A DNA stretch of 64,000 bases from UBA2266 sp964406945 (GTDB lineage Bacteria > Planctomycetota > Phycisphaerae > Sedimentisphaerales > Anaerobacaceae): positions 1 through 64,000 of the forward strand of contig CAYOTO010000008.1 in the NCBI GenBank assembly GCA_964406945.1. Direction: 5' to 3'. The position numbers and the translations under genes were made by a program. Positions 51,573 to 61,800 of the stretch are shown piece after piece; position 1 is the first letter of the stretch; every line of letters starts with the position of its first letter. The notes under the pieces are model-generated. The model ran no database searches and was not told the origin of the DNA. It saw nothing but the letters and a program-made list of their open reading frames with translations.

Positions 51573-54080
51573 CTAGTCTTCTTCGTCTTCTTCGTCTTCC
51601 AGAGCCATGTACTCGCGCTGTCCCTCCGTCACATAGGCAGGCTCGGACGCTTCGTCGCCCATTTCGTCGTCGTCGTCATCGTCATAAGCGCCGGCGGCTT
51701 CGTTATTCATTTCCTCGAGCAATTGTTCGTATTCCTCGACGGTCATCATGACTTCGCGGGCCTGGCTGCCTTTGTATTCGCCGAGGATGCCGGAAGCGGC
51801 CATGGTCTCGATCATGCGAGAGGCCCGGGCGTAGCCGATACTGAGTCGCCGCTGCAGCAGCGATACGCTTCCGCGGCGGGTTTCCAGGACGATCCGTACG
51901 GCCGCGTCGAACAGCTCATCGCGCTGCGCCTCGGAAACGTCGATCGTGCGCAACTGGGTAAGCTCGGGATGGAACTGCGGCTCGGCGATTTCCCTCAGGT
52001 GCTTGACGATCTTGCGGATTTCGCCTTCGTCTATCAGCGTTCCCTGGGCGCGGAGCAGGTCGCTTGTGCCCGGCTTGAGAAAGAGCATGTCGCCTTCGCC
52101 CAGCAGGGTTTCGGCGCCGTTCTGGTCCAGGATAATACGGCTGTCCATCCTGGCGGCGACGCGGAAGCCGATTCTGCACGGCATGTTCGATTTGATCAGG
52201 CCCGTAACGACGGTCGCCTGCGGCCGCTGGGTGGCCAGGACGATGTGGATGCCCACCGCGCGGCTCTTCTGCGCCAGGCGGACGATGTAAGCCTCGATCT
52301 CCTTGGCGGCCGTCATCATAAGGTCCGCCAGCTCGTCTATGATTATGACGATGTAAGGCAGTTTTTTGGGTATCTGGGCTTCTTCTTCGGGCGTGCTCGG
52401 CTCGAAGCGCTTCAGTATTTCCTCGGTTCCGAGCTTGTTGAAATCGGCGATGTTCTTGACCTTGGCCTCGGCCAGGACCGCGTAGCGCTCGTCCATCTTG
52501 ACGGTGGCCCATTCGAGTATCTTGACCGCCATCTGCGTCTCGGTGACAATCGGGCACATCAAATGCGGAATCGTGTTGAAGGCCGTCATTTCGACCATTT
52601 TGGGGTCGATGAGAATCATCTTGACCTCGTCGGGCCTTTTGGTAAGCAGCATACTGACGATGATGCTGTTTATGCACACACTCTTACCCGACCCGGTCGT
52701 GCCGGCGATGAGCAGGTGCGGCATCTTCGCAAGGTCCGAGACAAGGGCGTCACCGGACGAGTCCTTGCCGAGAAACAACGGCAGGTGCATGCGTTCGTGG
52801 GCGTCGCCGGCCTGTTCCAGCATGCTTTTGATCCGCACCTTTTCCTTTTCGCTGTTGGGGACCTCCACGCCGATGGTATGCTTGCCCGGCAGCGGGGCCA
52901 CCACGCGAACGGCGCCCACGCCCAGGGCCCTTGCCATATCGTTGGAAAGATTGTTGATTCTGCTTACTTTGACGCCGGCTCCGAGTTCCAGCTCGAACAT
53001 TGTCACTACCGGTCCCGTTTCGGCCGCGACCACGCGAGCGTTCACGTTGAACTCGCCGAGCAGCCCTTCGAGAGCGGCGGCTTTGTCCTTGACCACCTTT
53101 TCCTGCAGGGCCGTGTAGCTGTACTGTGGAGTTACAAGAATATCCAGCGGGGGCAGAACGTAGTCGTCGTAGGTGGGCTGCACGACCGGCTTTTTCGGCG
53201 CGGCCGGGCCTTTGGCCGCCTTGACGACGGGTCCTTTGGACGCGGGTTTTTCGGGTATTTCTTCTTCTGGCTCTTCGTACTGTCGCTGTTCGACGTGCTT
53301 TTCTATTTCGGAATCGTGATCGGCCGACAGTTGGGCCTCCTGGTGCGCCGCCTTGGCTCTGGCCAGGTCGCCGCCGAGGATTAAGCCCGATTTCTTCGGC
53401 TTTTTGCCGCCGCCGGTGCGCATAAGGGCTTCTTTGAATTCGCTGAGCTGGTTGCCGACCTTAACCAGGACGGTAAGAACCGGCCCGGAGTTAACCGCCA
53501 GTCGTTTGGCGCCCGCTCGGATCCAGCCGGCCAGGGCGAGCACCACCGTATCGGCCAGAAGCAGAAAGCCCACAGCCCACATGGCCGCCATAAGAATGAA
53601 CATGCCGACGGCGCCGAACTGCCTTCGCATGAATGTTCCGATTCCGACGCCTACGATACCGCCGGAGCCGTCGGGGAAACTGAATATTGCGTCCGGCCAA
53701 AGACTATTGTATGTGACCGACATCGCTATCGTAAGCATCGCCAGGCCGGCCAGCCGAAACGGCATCTGACCCATCCGGCGTCCGGTTATTCGCCAGAGGA
53801 TGTAGAAAATAGCCGAACCGAGCAGGACGAATACGCCCGGTCCGAGATAATACAGCAGATAGTACGCAAAAAACGCCCCGACTTTGCCGCATAAATTCTC
53901 GGCCGGTTTGTTGTGCGGGTAAGCATAAGGACTGGGCCAGTCCGCGATGTCGAAACTCAGACAACTGCAGAACAGAACCAGCAGAACACCCACGAGAAAA
54001 CACTGAGCACCAATCTTTACACCAGCACCCGCCGCTCCGGATTTCGAAGTCCGTTTCTTCGATCTTTTCTTTTTCTTCAC
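51573..54080 (-). CDS. ftsK: DNA translocase FtsK/SpoIIIE
   Basis: 835-aa septal DNA pump that clears chromosomes from the closing septum. Four N-terminal transmembrane helices (within residues about 20-200), a short Lys/Pro/Glu linker, then the RecA-like motor with Walker A AGTTGSGKSVCINSI and Walker B YIVIIIDELADLMM. The gamma winged helix (SLLQRRLSIGYARASRMIE) that reads KOPS-like sites follows. An unusual 50-residue acidic tail with six consecutive Asp comes after the gamma domain. Confidence 0.97.
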   Translation of the reverse strand: MKKKKRSKKRTSKSGAAGAGVKIGAQCFLVGVLLVLFCSCLSFDIADWPSPYAYPHNKPAENLCGKVGAFFAYYLLYYLGPGVFVLLGSAIFYILWRITGRRMGQMPFRLAGLAMLTIAMSVTYNSLWPDAIFSFPDGSGGIVGVGIGTFMRRQFGAVGMFILMAAMWAVGFLLLADTVVLALAGWIRAGAKRLAVNSGPVLTVLVKVGNQLSEFKEALMRTGGGKKPKKSGLILGGDLARAKAAHQEAQLSADHDSEIEKHVEQRQYEEPEEEIPEKPASKGPVVKAAKGPAAPKKPVVQPTYDDYVLPPLDILVTPQYSYTALQEKVVKDKAAALEGLLGEFNVNARVVAAETGPVVTMFELELGAGVKVSRINNLSNDMARALGVGAVRVVAPLPGKHTIGVEVPNSEKEKVRIKSMLEQAGDAHERMHLPLFLGKDSSGDALVSDLAKMPHLLIAGTTGSGKSVCINSIIVSMLLTKRPDEVKMILIDPKMVEMTAFNTIPHLMCPIVTETQMAVKILEWATVKMDERYAVLAEAKVKNIADFNKLGTEEILKRFEPSTPEEEAQIPKKLPYIVIIIDELADLMMTAAKEIEAYIVRLAQKSRAVGIHIVLATQRPQATVVTGLIKSNMPCRIGFRVAARMDSRIILDQNGAETLLGEGDMLFLKPGTSDLLRAQGTLIDEGEIRKIVKHLREIAEPQFHPELTQLRTIDVSEAQRDELFDAAVRIVLETRRGSVSLLQRRLSIGYARASRMIETMAASGILGEYKGSQAREVMMTVEEYEQLLEEMNNEAAGAYDDDDDDEMGDEASEPAYVTEGQREYMALEDEEDEED

Positions 54081-54288
54081 GCCGCCTAACCTTGTGTTTC
54101 AAGTCCCATAATACACCAATTCCAAGTACAGACCGGACGCCGCCCGGCCACAGTAAGCTATATCGGCATAGCGCCGGACTTTTCTGCACAATTGCCGCAC
54201 AACACAAAAAACCCGCCTCTTATAGAACCAACAAGGAGCCTGGTCTCGGTGCACCAGTCTCAGGTTTGCGCGTTACTGTTGGAGGCTA

Positions 54289-56313
54289 GTGAAGCCGCCG
54301 CCCTTTCGTGTCGATACTTGCGTAGTTGATATGAAACAATTCCTTTGGAGTGGATCAGGTATGTTAAATGCCGTCAAAAGCGCACCTCGTATTCAAGAAC
54401 AGCGCACCAGCGCGCTTTCAACTTTGACGCTTGCCGACATAACAAAAGAATTGATCGAAATTCTTGAAGAGCGCGGCGAGCTGAAGAAGTCCGAAGTTCT
54501 GGAACTCTGGAATTTAGACGAGAGCGCCTATCCTGAATTACAGAATATGGTACTCGCAAAACCAAATGTCGAAAAGGGACCCAAAAAGACGGGGGGGTTC
54601 AAGTTTAGAAATACACTTAGAAAGCCACCCACTAATACCCAAAGCGAGCGTATACTATTGGACAAAGGCTGGCAACAGGCGGCCGCCAAAAGACTTCAGG
54701 AGTTGCTCTCATATTCCCAGTTGGAAGACTTGCTCGGGAATCTGAGAAACTCTTTGCGACAAGTCCGCAGAGCGGAAACTGGAGAAGACAGGCGAGGCAC
54801 TGCCGCAGAATTTGCAAATGCTCTGATTGTGAATCACGGCACGGATCTTCTGTCAGTACCTGAAATAAGAAAAGCAGTTGCTCAAACTTGTAACCTTAAG
54901 GCTCCTGGCAGATGGCACCCAGGAAAGCAAGCGGCTATCGACTTTGTCAAGCAGTCTGGGTTCCCGGCAGAGCTGGAGGGGATACCGACATTGGAGCGTC
55001 CGCCCGATTACGAGTATCTTGAGGGCAGGCCCGTACTTGGGAGCTTGAAACCATTTCAGGAGGAGGTAAAACGAGAACTCCGACAAACCATGTGCATTCC
55101 CGCCGGGAAAGCGTTGCTCACGCTTCCGACAGGGGCCGGCAAGACTCGCGTGGCAGTTGAAGCTATACGCGATTGGTTGACAGACCAGGACAGAGGCTTC
55201 TCTCTCGCACAGTCGAACACGGCTGTACTTTGGCTGGCTCATACCGAAGAACTGTGTGAACAAGCCTACACTTGTTTCAAAGAGATATGGGATACTTCGG
55301 AACATGTCTGTCCACTCATGTTGATTCGCTTCTGGGGCTCATATACCAGCAATCTTACCTCACACCAAAACGTGCTAACAGACGTCACTAACAAGCCCAG
55401 CGTACTCATCTCCACACCACAGCGAATTGTCAATTTGTTGAGCCAACAATCCAATTTTTCAAATACACTCGGAGAGTCGCTTGGTGTTTTGGTTATTGAC
55501 GAAGCCCATAGAGCCGGAGCACCGTCCTACAAGCATATAATTCAATCATTCTCCGGTACACCATATCCCCCTGTAACGATAGGTTTGACAGCAACACCAT
55601 TTCGAATGGAGTATCTGGAGGATGCACCTGATGACGGCACAAAGATGCTCCAATCCATCTTTGAGAACTTGATTGAGCCACGAATAACGCTTGGCCACAA
55701 TGCCAGACGCAGGCTGCAAGATCGCGGCATCCTGGCCAAACCCATCTTCAGGACTATACGAACTCCAGCAGTGGTGAACATGGCCCGCGTACTCGGTCCT
55801 CAATCCTATAGTGAAGATGACGCAGAAAAGATTGACCGCATTCTGGCAAATAGAGTTGACAAATCATCCCGGCGCCTTGAAGTTCTGCGAAACGTCCGGA
55901 CGCTTGCGGAGGATCCGGAAAGCCTGATTTTATATTTCGGCCCAAGCGTTCAGGACGCTGTGTGCATGACTTACCTGCTTCGCCGATACGATATACCCGC
56001 AGCCGCCGTCCATGCCGATACTAAGAATGCCACGCGAAGAAGGTTAATTCGAGACTTCAAGGCTAAGCGGATCAAAGTACTGTGTAACTGCCAAGTGCTG
56101 ACCACCGGTTTTGACGCCCCAGACGTCACTCATATTGTCATCGCCAGGCCTACAATTAGTCGTGTCCTCTACGAACAAATGGTTGGCCGAGGACTCCGAG
56201 GGCCGGTGTTTGGCGGCACTCCCGAATGCGTCATTGTAGACTGCGAAGACGATTTGCGCGGACGGCGGCCGAAATTGGGCTATGAAGAATTTCGCGAGAT
56301 TTGGAAGAACTAG
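54289..56313 (+). CDS. SF2 DEAH helicase with unassigned N-terminal region
   Basis: Up to 674 aa. The C-terminal two thirds are an SF2 helicase: Walker A LPTGAGKTR (279-287), VIDEAHRAG, GLTATPFRM, TTGFDAPDV and QMVGRGLRG, closest in pattern to RadD/RecQ-like repair helicases. Residues 1-250 have no motif I can name; 45-110 look like a winged helix, and GRWHPGKQAAIDFVKQSG may be a DNA-binding element. Base use is visibly richer in A/T than neighbouring ftsK, suggesting transfer. GTG at 54289 has GGAGG only 3 bases away; ATGs at 54331 and 54361 are alternatives. No nuclease or methylase domain is seen. Confidence 0.88.
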   Translation: MKPPPFRVDTCVVDMKQFLWSGSGMLNAVKSAPRIQEQRTSALSTLTLADITKELIEILEERGELKKSEVLELWNLDESAYPELQNMVLAKPNVEKGPKKTGGFKFRNTLRKPPTNTQSERILLDKGWQQAAAKRLQELLSYSQLEDLLGNLRNSLRQVRRAETGEDRRGTAAEFANALIVNHGTDLLSVPEIRKAVAQTCNLKAPGRWHPGKQAAIDFVKQSGFPAELEGIPTLERPPDYEYLEGRPVLGSLKPFQEEVKRELRQTMCIPAGKALLTLPTGAGKTRVAVEAIRDWLTDQDRGFSLAQSNTAVLWLAHTEELCEQAYTCFKEIWDTSEHVCPLMLIRFWGSYTSNLTSHQNVLTDVTNKPSVLISTPQRIVNLLSQQSNFSNTLGESLGVLVIDEAHRAGAPSYKHIIQSFSGTPYPPVTIGLTATPFRMEYLEDAPDDGTKMLQSIFENLIEPRITLGHNARRRLQDRGILAKPIFRTIRTPAVVNMARVLGPQSYSEDDAEKIDRILANRVDKSSRRLEVLRNVRTLAEDPESLILYFGPSVQDAVCMTYLLRRYDIPAAAVHADTKNATRRRLIRDFKAKRIKVLCNCQVLTTGFDAPDVTHIVIARPTISRVLYEQMVGRGLRGPVFGGTPECVIVDCEDDLRGRRPKLGYEEFREIWKN

Positions 56314-56379
56314 AAGAGTAGAGATGGCTCACTATAAACTGCATGGTAAATCTGTGTGCGTATAGGATAAGTTCACACT

Positions 56380-56817
56380 ATGAATACAATAGCGGGCGTA
56401 GTTTCCGTATTAATGCTGCTTCTGACGACAGCCACGGTCGTCATCACAATTCGTCAGTTTAGAAAACAACTGCAACTGAACTTTTTCTCGGACTATACGA
56501 AGCGTTATCAGCAGATTATTCTAGGATTTCCCGAAGGAATCAACGATAAGAACTTCAGAATATCGGAACAGCCAGCGGATCAAAGAGCACATACGCTTCG
56601 TCACATGCGAGCCTATTTTGATCTATGCAGCGAAGAATACTACTTGAAGATACAAGGACATATTGACAAAGATATGTGGAAGGAATGGGAATCCGGTATC
56701 AGATTTGCACTTTCCAAGCCTGCATTTCAAGAGGCCTGGCATACGTTGCATCAGGATACTACATACTATAAAGAATTTGCAGGTTTTGTCGCAGCAGCAA
56801 TACAACAACGAACATAG
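56380..56817 (+). CDS. Small one-TM protein next to helicase
   Basis: 145-aa protein with an N-terminal transmembrane helix (IAGVVSVLMLLLTTATVVITI), then a helical cytosolic domain rich in aromatic residues (FFSDYTKRYQQIILGFPEG, MRAYFDLCSEEYYLKIQG, MWKEWESGIRFALSKP). The pattern recalls DUF4760/DUF6082-type proteins, but I cannot confirm this. It begins 66 bp after the helicase stop, shares its A/T-rich composition and probably its transcript. Function unknown; a membrane effector partnered with a helicase is one hypothesis. Confidence 0.7.
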   Translation: MNTIAGVVSVLMLLLTTATVVITIRQFRKQLQLNFFSDYTKRYQQIILGFPEGINDKNFRISEQPADQRAHTLRHMRAYFDLCSEEYYLKIQGHIDKDMWKEWESGIRFALSKPAFQEAWHTLHQDTTYYKEFAGFVAAAIQQRT

Positions 56818-56954
56818 ACAATTCACTCGTTATTGTATAACCGGTCCGACTTGCCTTACTCCTCTAAATCACACACATCACTCTAGGACGGCACGCCGTA
56901 GTGTTACAGCCTTGGCCCACTTGAGGGGCCGGCCGAAGAACTTCGACACACAAC

Positions 56955-57272
56955 TCATACTGACTCTGCTCCACGAATCGCCCTCCTGAGGAACTTGATT
57001 TGCTTGTTCACTTCCGACAGCAGCTTGCGGTATTGCGCGCGGAGTTTTTTCGCACGGTCATATTCGGCGATCTCTTCTTTTGACAGCTTGCCCAGATAGT
57101 GAAACCTGCCTTTGCCTTCTTCGCGGACCTGCAGATAGTAGTAATCATGGCCTTTAATTTTCTTTTTGACGAGACTGCCCCTGCGCAGCTTTTCGAGTTC
57201 GCGCTCGTAGCTGTCTTTCATGGCCAGCGAATTAGCCAATTCCTCCTCAAGCAGGCTTCTGATTACCTTCAT
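56955..57272 (-). CDS. Small basic coiled-coil protein
   Basis: 105-aa protein. A helical, charged N-terminus (MKVIRSLLEEELANSLAMKD), a middle segment GSLVKKKIKGHDYYYLQVRE, which looks like a short beta-hairpin nucleic-acid-binding motif, and a basic C-terminal helix. I have seen this GSLVxKxIxGxxYYYLQ pattern in small proteins of mobile or accessory regions, but no function is known to me. I choose the ATG at 57272; a TTG at 57287 is also open. A 13-bp perfect inverted repeat lies immediately upstream. Confidence 0.7.
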   Translation of the reverse strand: MKVIRSLLEEELANSLAMKDSYERELEKLRRGSLVKKKIKGHDYYYLQVREEGKGRFHYLGKLSKEEIAEYDRAKKLRAQYRKLLSEVNKQIKFLRRAIRGAESV

Positions 57273-57296
57273 AACGGCGTCGCCCAATCTTAAACA

Positions 57297-57342
57297 GAGT
57301 TACCATACACACTACCTATAAGTATACCTTGTATGGTAACTC
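57297..57342. repeat. Perfect 13-bp inverted repeat in divergent promoter region
   Basis: GAGTTACCATACA (57297-57309) and its exact complement TGTATGGTAACTC (57330-57342) are separated by a 20-nt A/T-rich spacer containing CCTATAAGTATACC. It lies 25 bp upstream of the 105-aa gene and 230 bp upstream of the DUF4405-like gene. It could be a dimeric operator, a hairpin in the leader, or the footprint of a mobile element end. Confidence 0.75.
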
Positions 57343-57574
57343 GGCGATCCTGGCGGCGTTGGGTTCCGGTCTCAGGGTTTTGCGGGTGTTTGTTTGGGCG
57401 GCGGAGGTTGGCGGCGATGGCGAAGAGGGTAAGCCAGAGGACGGGGATCATCGGTACGACCAGGCCGGTGGGGGTTCTCAGGAAGGGCTTGCGTACAATG
57501 TGCTTGTGGTGGTAGTATGGCAGCCGGGCAACAGTTAAATGCAGAAACGCTTTCACATTAGAAAGGGGGCGGCA
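57343..57574. other. Short intergenic stretch upstream of DUF4405-like gene
   Basis: About 230 bp, G-rich on the plus strand. A frame is open on the minus strand (57290-57799) but overlaps the real gene and has no start signal. I see no RNA gene or clear promoter; the AAGGGGG ribosome-binding site at 57563-57569 is the only assigned element. Confidence 0.5.
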
Positions 57575-58474
57575 ATGGGCAAGAGCAGCACTCGAAAGTT
57601 CAGTTGGCGGGCGTTTGCATCGGTTCTCACGGGTCTGTCGTTTATCGGCATGACGTTTACGGGCGTGATTCTCTTCGTGGTGCCGCCGGGGCGGATCGCC
57701 AACTGGACCGGCTGGACCCTGCTGGGCCTGACAAAGGACCAGTGGATAGGCCTTCACGACTGGTTCAGCATTGTATTCATCATCGGGGCCGTCGTGCACA
57801 TCTATCTTAACTGGAAACCGCTTCTCGGTTACTTCAAGAGCAACATCAGCAAATCTTTCGCTTTCCGCACCGAGTGGGTTCTGGCGGTAACTGTATGTGC
57901 GATTGCGTTTTTCGGAACGCTGGCAGGAGTGAAACCTTTTTCATCGCTGCTGGCCTGGAACGAAACGATCAAATATTCATGGGATACCCCCGAACGACGT
58001 GCGCCGATCCCGCATTCGGAATTGCTTACACTGGCCGAACTGGCCGACGAGATCGAGGATATCGACCTCGACACCATGCTCGCGAATCTGGAATCGCGCG
58101 GCGTCTCGGGTGCAACCGGCGAATCCGTGGTCGGCGAGCTTGCCGAGGCCAACAATATGACGCCGCGGCAGTTGTACGATATCGCTCTGGGTCAGGCCGG
58201 GCCGGGGCGCCGACGCGGCGGCAATGGAGCCGGCCGAGGCGCCGGCGGCCGGGACAGCGGTGGCAGCGGAGCAGGAGGCAGCGGCGGCGGCTTCGGAAGA
58301 ATCACACTGAGCCGGTACTGTGCCGATTCCCAACTGGATGTCTCGTCGGCTCTCGAGAAACTCAAAAACGCCGGATTCGAAGCCGAACCGGACATGACAA
58401 TGCGCGAAATCGCCGACACCGCCGGCGTGCACCCGTCCCAAATAAGAACAATCCTGGAATCACCCACCCCCTGA
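57575..58474 (+). CDS. DUF4405-like membrane cytochrome-type protein
   Basis: 299-aa protein. Residues about 10-125 hold three hydrophobic helices with histidines in LHDWFSIVF and VVHIYLNW, the arrangement of DUF4405/cytochrome b561-like haem-binding proteins. The rest is soluble: a helical segment (LTLAELADEIEDIDLDTMLANLESRG), a Gly/Arg-rich flexible linker of about 40 residues, and a second, similar helical segment (MREIADTAGVHPSQIRTILE) resembling a small HTH or SAM-like unit. AAGGGGG precedes the ATG at 57575. A redox role in the inner membrane is likely but unproven. Confidence 0.75.
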   Translation: MGKSSTRKFSWRAFASVLTGLSFIGMTFTGVILFVVPPGRIANWTGWTLLGLTKDQWIGLHDWFSIVFIIGAVVHIYLNWKPLLGYFKSNISKSFAFRTEWVLAVTVCAIAFFGTLAGVKPFSSLLAWNETIKYSWDTPERRAPIPHSELLTLAELADEIEDIDLDTMLANLESRGVSGATGESVVGELAEANNMTPRQLYDIALGQAGPGRRRGGNGAGRGAGGRDSGGSGAGGSGGGFGRITLSRYCADSQLDVSSALEKLKNAGFEAEPDMTMREIADTAGVHPSQIRTILESPTP

Positions 58475-58539
58475 AAACGCCAACACAACCACGCCGGCCC
58501 TTCTTCGCTGCGCAGCCGATATCGATTAAACTGACGGGT

Positions 58540-58815
58540 TCAGTGTCCGCTGCCTGTGGAACTGTGCGTAACCCGGACTTCGGACTCGCGAATGCTGACC
58601 AGTGAGAACACCGCCTCGGCGCCTGCAGTCTGACCGGGCTGATGAACTGTTGTTCGGCCGATCATCACGGTATCGACGCCCGTAATCAGCGGACTCTCGT
58701 GAATGTGTCCGTGCAGCGTAAGCAACGGCTGATAGGTCTCTATCCAACACCGGATGTCGCCCGCCACTTCACCGACATTGCTGCTCACAAGTTCCTTTTT
58801 TCCATCAGCGAACAC
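58540..58815 (-). pseudogene. Metallophosphoesterase C-terminal remnant
   Basis: The minus-strand frame codes for IETYQPLLTLHGHIHESP and then VMIGRTTVHQPGQTAGAEAVFSLVSI, which is the C-terminal end (the GHxH metal motif and following beta strands) of a calcineurin-like phosphoesterase. Everything upstream, including the DxH and GNHE motifs, is missing, and the frame runs into the 3' end of the activase gene instead. No start codon with a ribosome-binding site. I read it as a truncated gene relic. Confidence 0.6.
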
Positions 58816-61800
58816 CGGCTGTGATGGGTTTTTGCGACTGGCGAACCTGTTCGACGAAGGCCTCGAGTCTTGTCGGCAGTGTCGCATCGTCCTGGCCGTC
58901 GAAGCTCAGACTCAGTATCGGCATATCGCCGCAGTCGGCGCTGATCTTGCGTGTCATACTGGAGACCACCGTCGAGGGCATGCACGTAAACGGCATGGCG
59001 TTGACCACGCCGCCGAAGCCCTGGTGGTGGTACTCGATTGTCTTGCCGATCGTGAGAATCGCCTCGCCCTCAAAGGAATCGTCGACGTATTTTCTGCCGA
59101 GATCCAGGCACTCCTGCAGCGGAGGCTCGGCCAGCGGTCCGAAGCTCTTTTCCAGCGGAGCCGCCAGCTTCTTCTCGATTCGTCGCTGGACCATATCCTG
59201 AACGATGTTGCCGACCCAGTACTTCCACTGGCCGCGGCGCCTGGCCATTTGGGCCCGCGTGTAATTCGTGTAGTAAACCCACTCGGCCAGCGAGGCCACC
59301 TCGCATACGGCTCCAAGCTCTTCGAACCTGGCCACGAGATTTTTGTTGGAAAATTCGTGACTTCTAACGTAGATTTCGCCCACTATGCCGATCTTAGGTT
59401 TTTTAACGCCGCTGAGCAGTTCTATCGCCTCGAACTCGGCGGCTATACTTTCCATCATCTGAACCGCCTCGGGTATGGTGAAGCGTTTCTCGACTCCTTC
59501 GAGCCATCTGGCCAGCGACCTGTCGTACACCTGTTGGGCAACCGCACTGTCGACCGCCATCGGGCGAACTCTGAGGATCAGTTTGCGAAGCAGGTCGATT
59601 GCTATCACCGACAGCCAGGCGTGTTTCTTAAATGTCCCCGCCGTGCAGTTGCCGACGCTCTTGCCCAACTGATGATAAAAAGTGCTGTCCTGACTCGGTG
59701 CGATGATGGGCACATCCTCGAGGTCGTTGTACTTCATAATGAGTTTCTGCAGGCAGTTATACATGCCGAAGCGGCACGGGCCCTGTGCGGCGGGCATGAA
59801 GAACGCCACTTTCTCGCCTGCGTCGTCGGTCTGGTCTATTACGCTCAGCATTTCGCCGGTTGTAATCGCACACGGCAGGCATTCCTTGCCGGTGGTAAAC
59901 TGTCTTCCGCGGATCAGTGCGGCTTCGTCGGCAACAGGCATTACCTGGGCGGGCTGTCCGAAGCTTCTGAAGCAGGCCGCCAGACCGTAAGAATTGTCGC
60001 CCATGTAAGGCACATACAATGTCCGGTCCTTCTCTATCGGTGACGTGCGTTGATCGCGCGGCTCCGGCGGCGCATCGGCCTCGGCGCTGCCCCGCCTGTA
60101 GTTTTTAAGGCTCTCGAAGAACGCCTCGAGTCGGGTAATCACACCGGCGTCGGCCGAGTGCTCGTCCAGCTCCAACTGCAGGCACGGCTTGCTGCCCATT
60201 ATATCCTTGAAGAATGTCTGCAAGAACGAATCGGGGCCGCAACTGAAGTTCGAAAGATAAATTGCAAAGAGTCTCGGGTCGCGCCGAATCAGCTCCCCGG
60301 CCCGCAGAATCTTCTGGCCGTATTTCCAGTATACATTCGAATGCAGTTGCGGATCGGTCAGCACCGGCTCGCTCAGATCGAGCATGTCCATCGGGATTAT
60401 CTGCACGCCCAGATCGGCCAGTTTCCTCGGCAATTCGAGATTTACACCGTTGTCGCAGCCGTTATACGGTCGCGAAACGAGTATGAACAGCTTATCCTCC
60501 GGCCGCAGACCGTCCAGAATCTCCCGGCCCTTGGCAAGCATTGCGCGTTCGAATCTCTGCTGCGCCGCTTCGGCTTGACGCAGCGCCGCACGCGCCTCGC
60601 GGGGCGGGACTCCGAGTTTGGCGCTCAGATCAACGAAAGTTTTGGCCACTACTTTTTCGCTTTCTCCCAGCCGAATCGGGGCGGTGATGATCTTAGTGCG
60701 CGTCTTGGCCAGCTTCTCGGCGAAGGATATGTCGGCCTGGTACGGGATCGACTGGATATAGGGACATAACTGATTGTGTTCGTTGCCCTCGTACTCCAGC
60801 GCCGCCGAAACCACGCTGGGCAGGAAAATATAATCCACGCCCTGCTTAATAAGCCGTGCGATATGGCCGTAGCCGACCTTCACGGGGAAACACGGCTGAG
60901 CGGTAACCGATTCAACGCCCTCGGCTATGAGTTTTTTGTCTGTGCGCCCGCTTAGCACAACTTCGAAACCGAGTTCCTTGAGGAAACGTCCGAACAGCGG
61001 CAGGTACTGCCAGTAGAGCAGCATCATCGGGATGCCGACCTTTTTGTCGCGCGTCACAGTTGGGACGTCGTCGCCGCTCAGACCGGCGCACTTCTTGAGC
61101 AGGTCGCTGCGGAAACGGAAAGCGTCGAAGCCTCTGGCCTTTTTGTCGGTCTTCTTGAGATTGTACCGGTCGCAGCGGCAGCCGTAGTACAGAGGATCCG
61201 AGTCGGGCAACTGCACCTTTTTTATCTCGCAGTTGTTAGCACAATGCTCGCACGTGAACGACTCGACCGTATATTCGATCGACACCAGATTTTCGAAGCC
61301 CTTGAACGAGCTTTGTTGTGTCCGGCCTTCTTCCTCGGCCAGGCGTTTCATGTGCTCGGCGGCAATGGCCGCGGCCCCGAGCGCCCCGGTCACCTCGTGG
61401 TGATCCGGAACCTGAATCGGCTTGCCCACGACTTTTTCGAAGGCCGCCCAGACAGCGTGATTGAATGCCGTGCCGCCCTGGAAACAAATCCTGTCGCCGA
61501 TCTTGCGACGGCCCACGACGCGGTTGAGGTAATTCGCTACGATGGAGTAGGCCAGGCCCGCGACCATATCCTCGGTCTCGGCCCCCTGCTGCTGATAGCT
61601 CAGAAGGTCGGACTCCATAAACACCGTGCATCGTTCGCCGAGCTTCAGCGGGGCTTTGCTGGCGTAGGCCTTTTCGGCGAATTCGCCCTTGATGCTTATT
61701 CCCAGCCGCTCGGCCTGCTCCTCGAGAAACGAGCCGGTTCCGGCCGCACAGGCGTGATTCATCTCGAAATCGACCACCACGCCGTTTTCCAGCGATATGT

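Noticed and set aside
51723..53384. 553-aa open frame antisense to ftsK
   Set aside because: Shadow frame with repeated His/Asp/Val patterns mirroring FtsK codons; no ribosome-binding site and no domain.
57290..57799. 169-aa minus-strand frame with one hydrophobic stretch upstream of the DUF4405-like gene
   Set aside because: Overlaps the start of a better gene, lacks a ribosome-binding site, and its hydrophobic part has no matching sorting motif.
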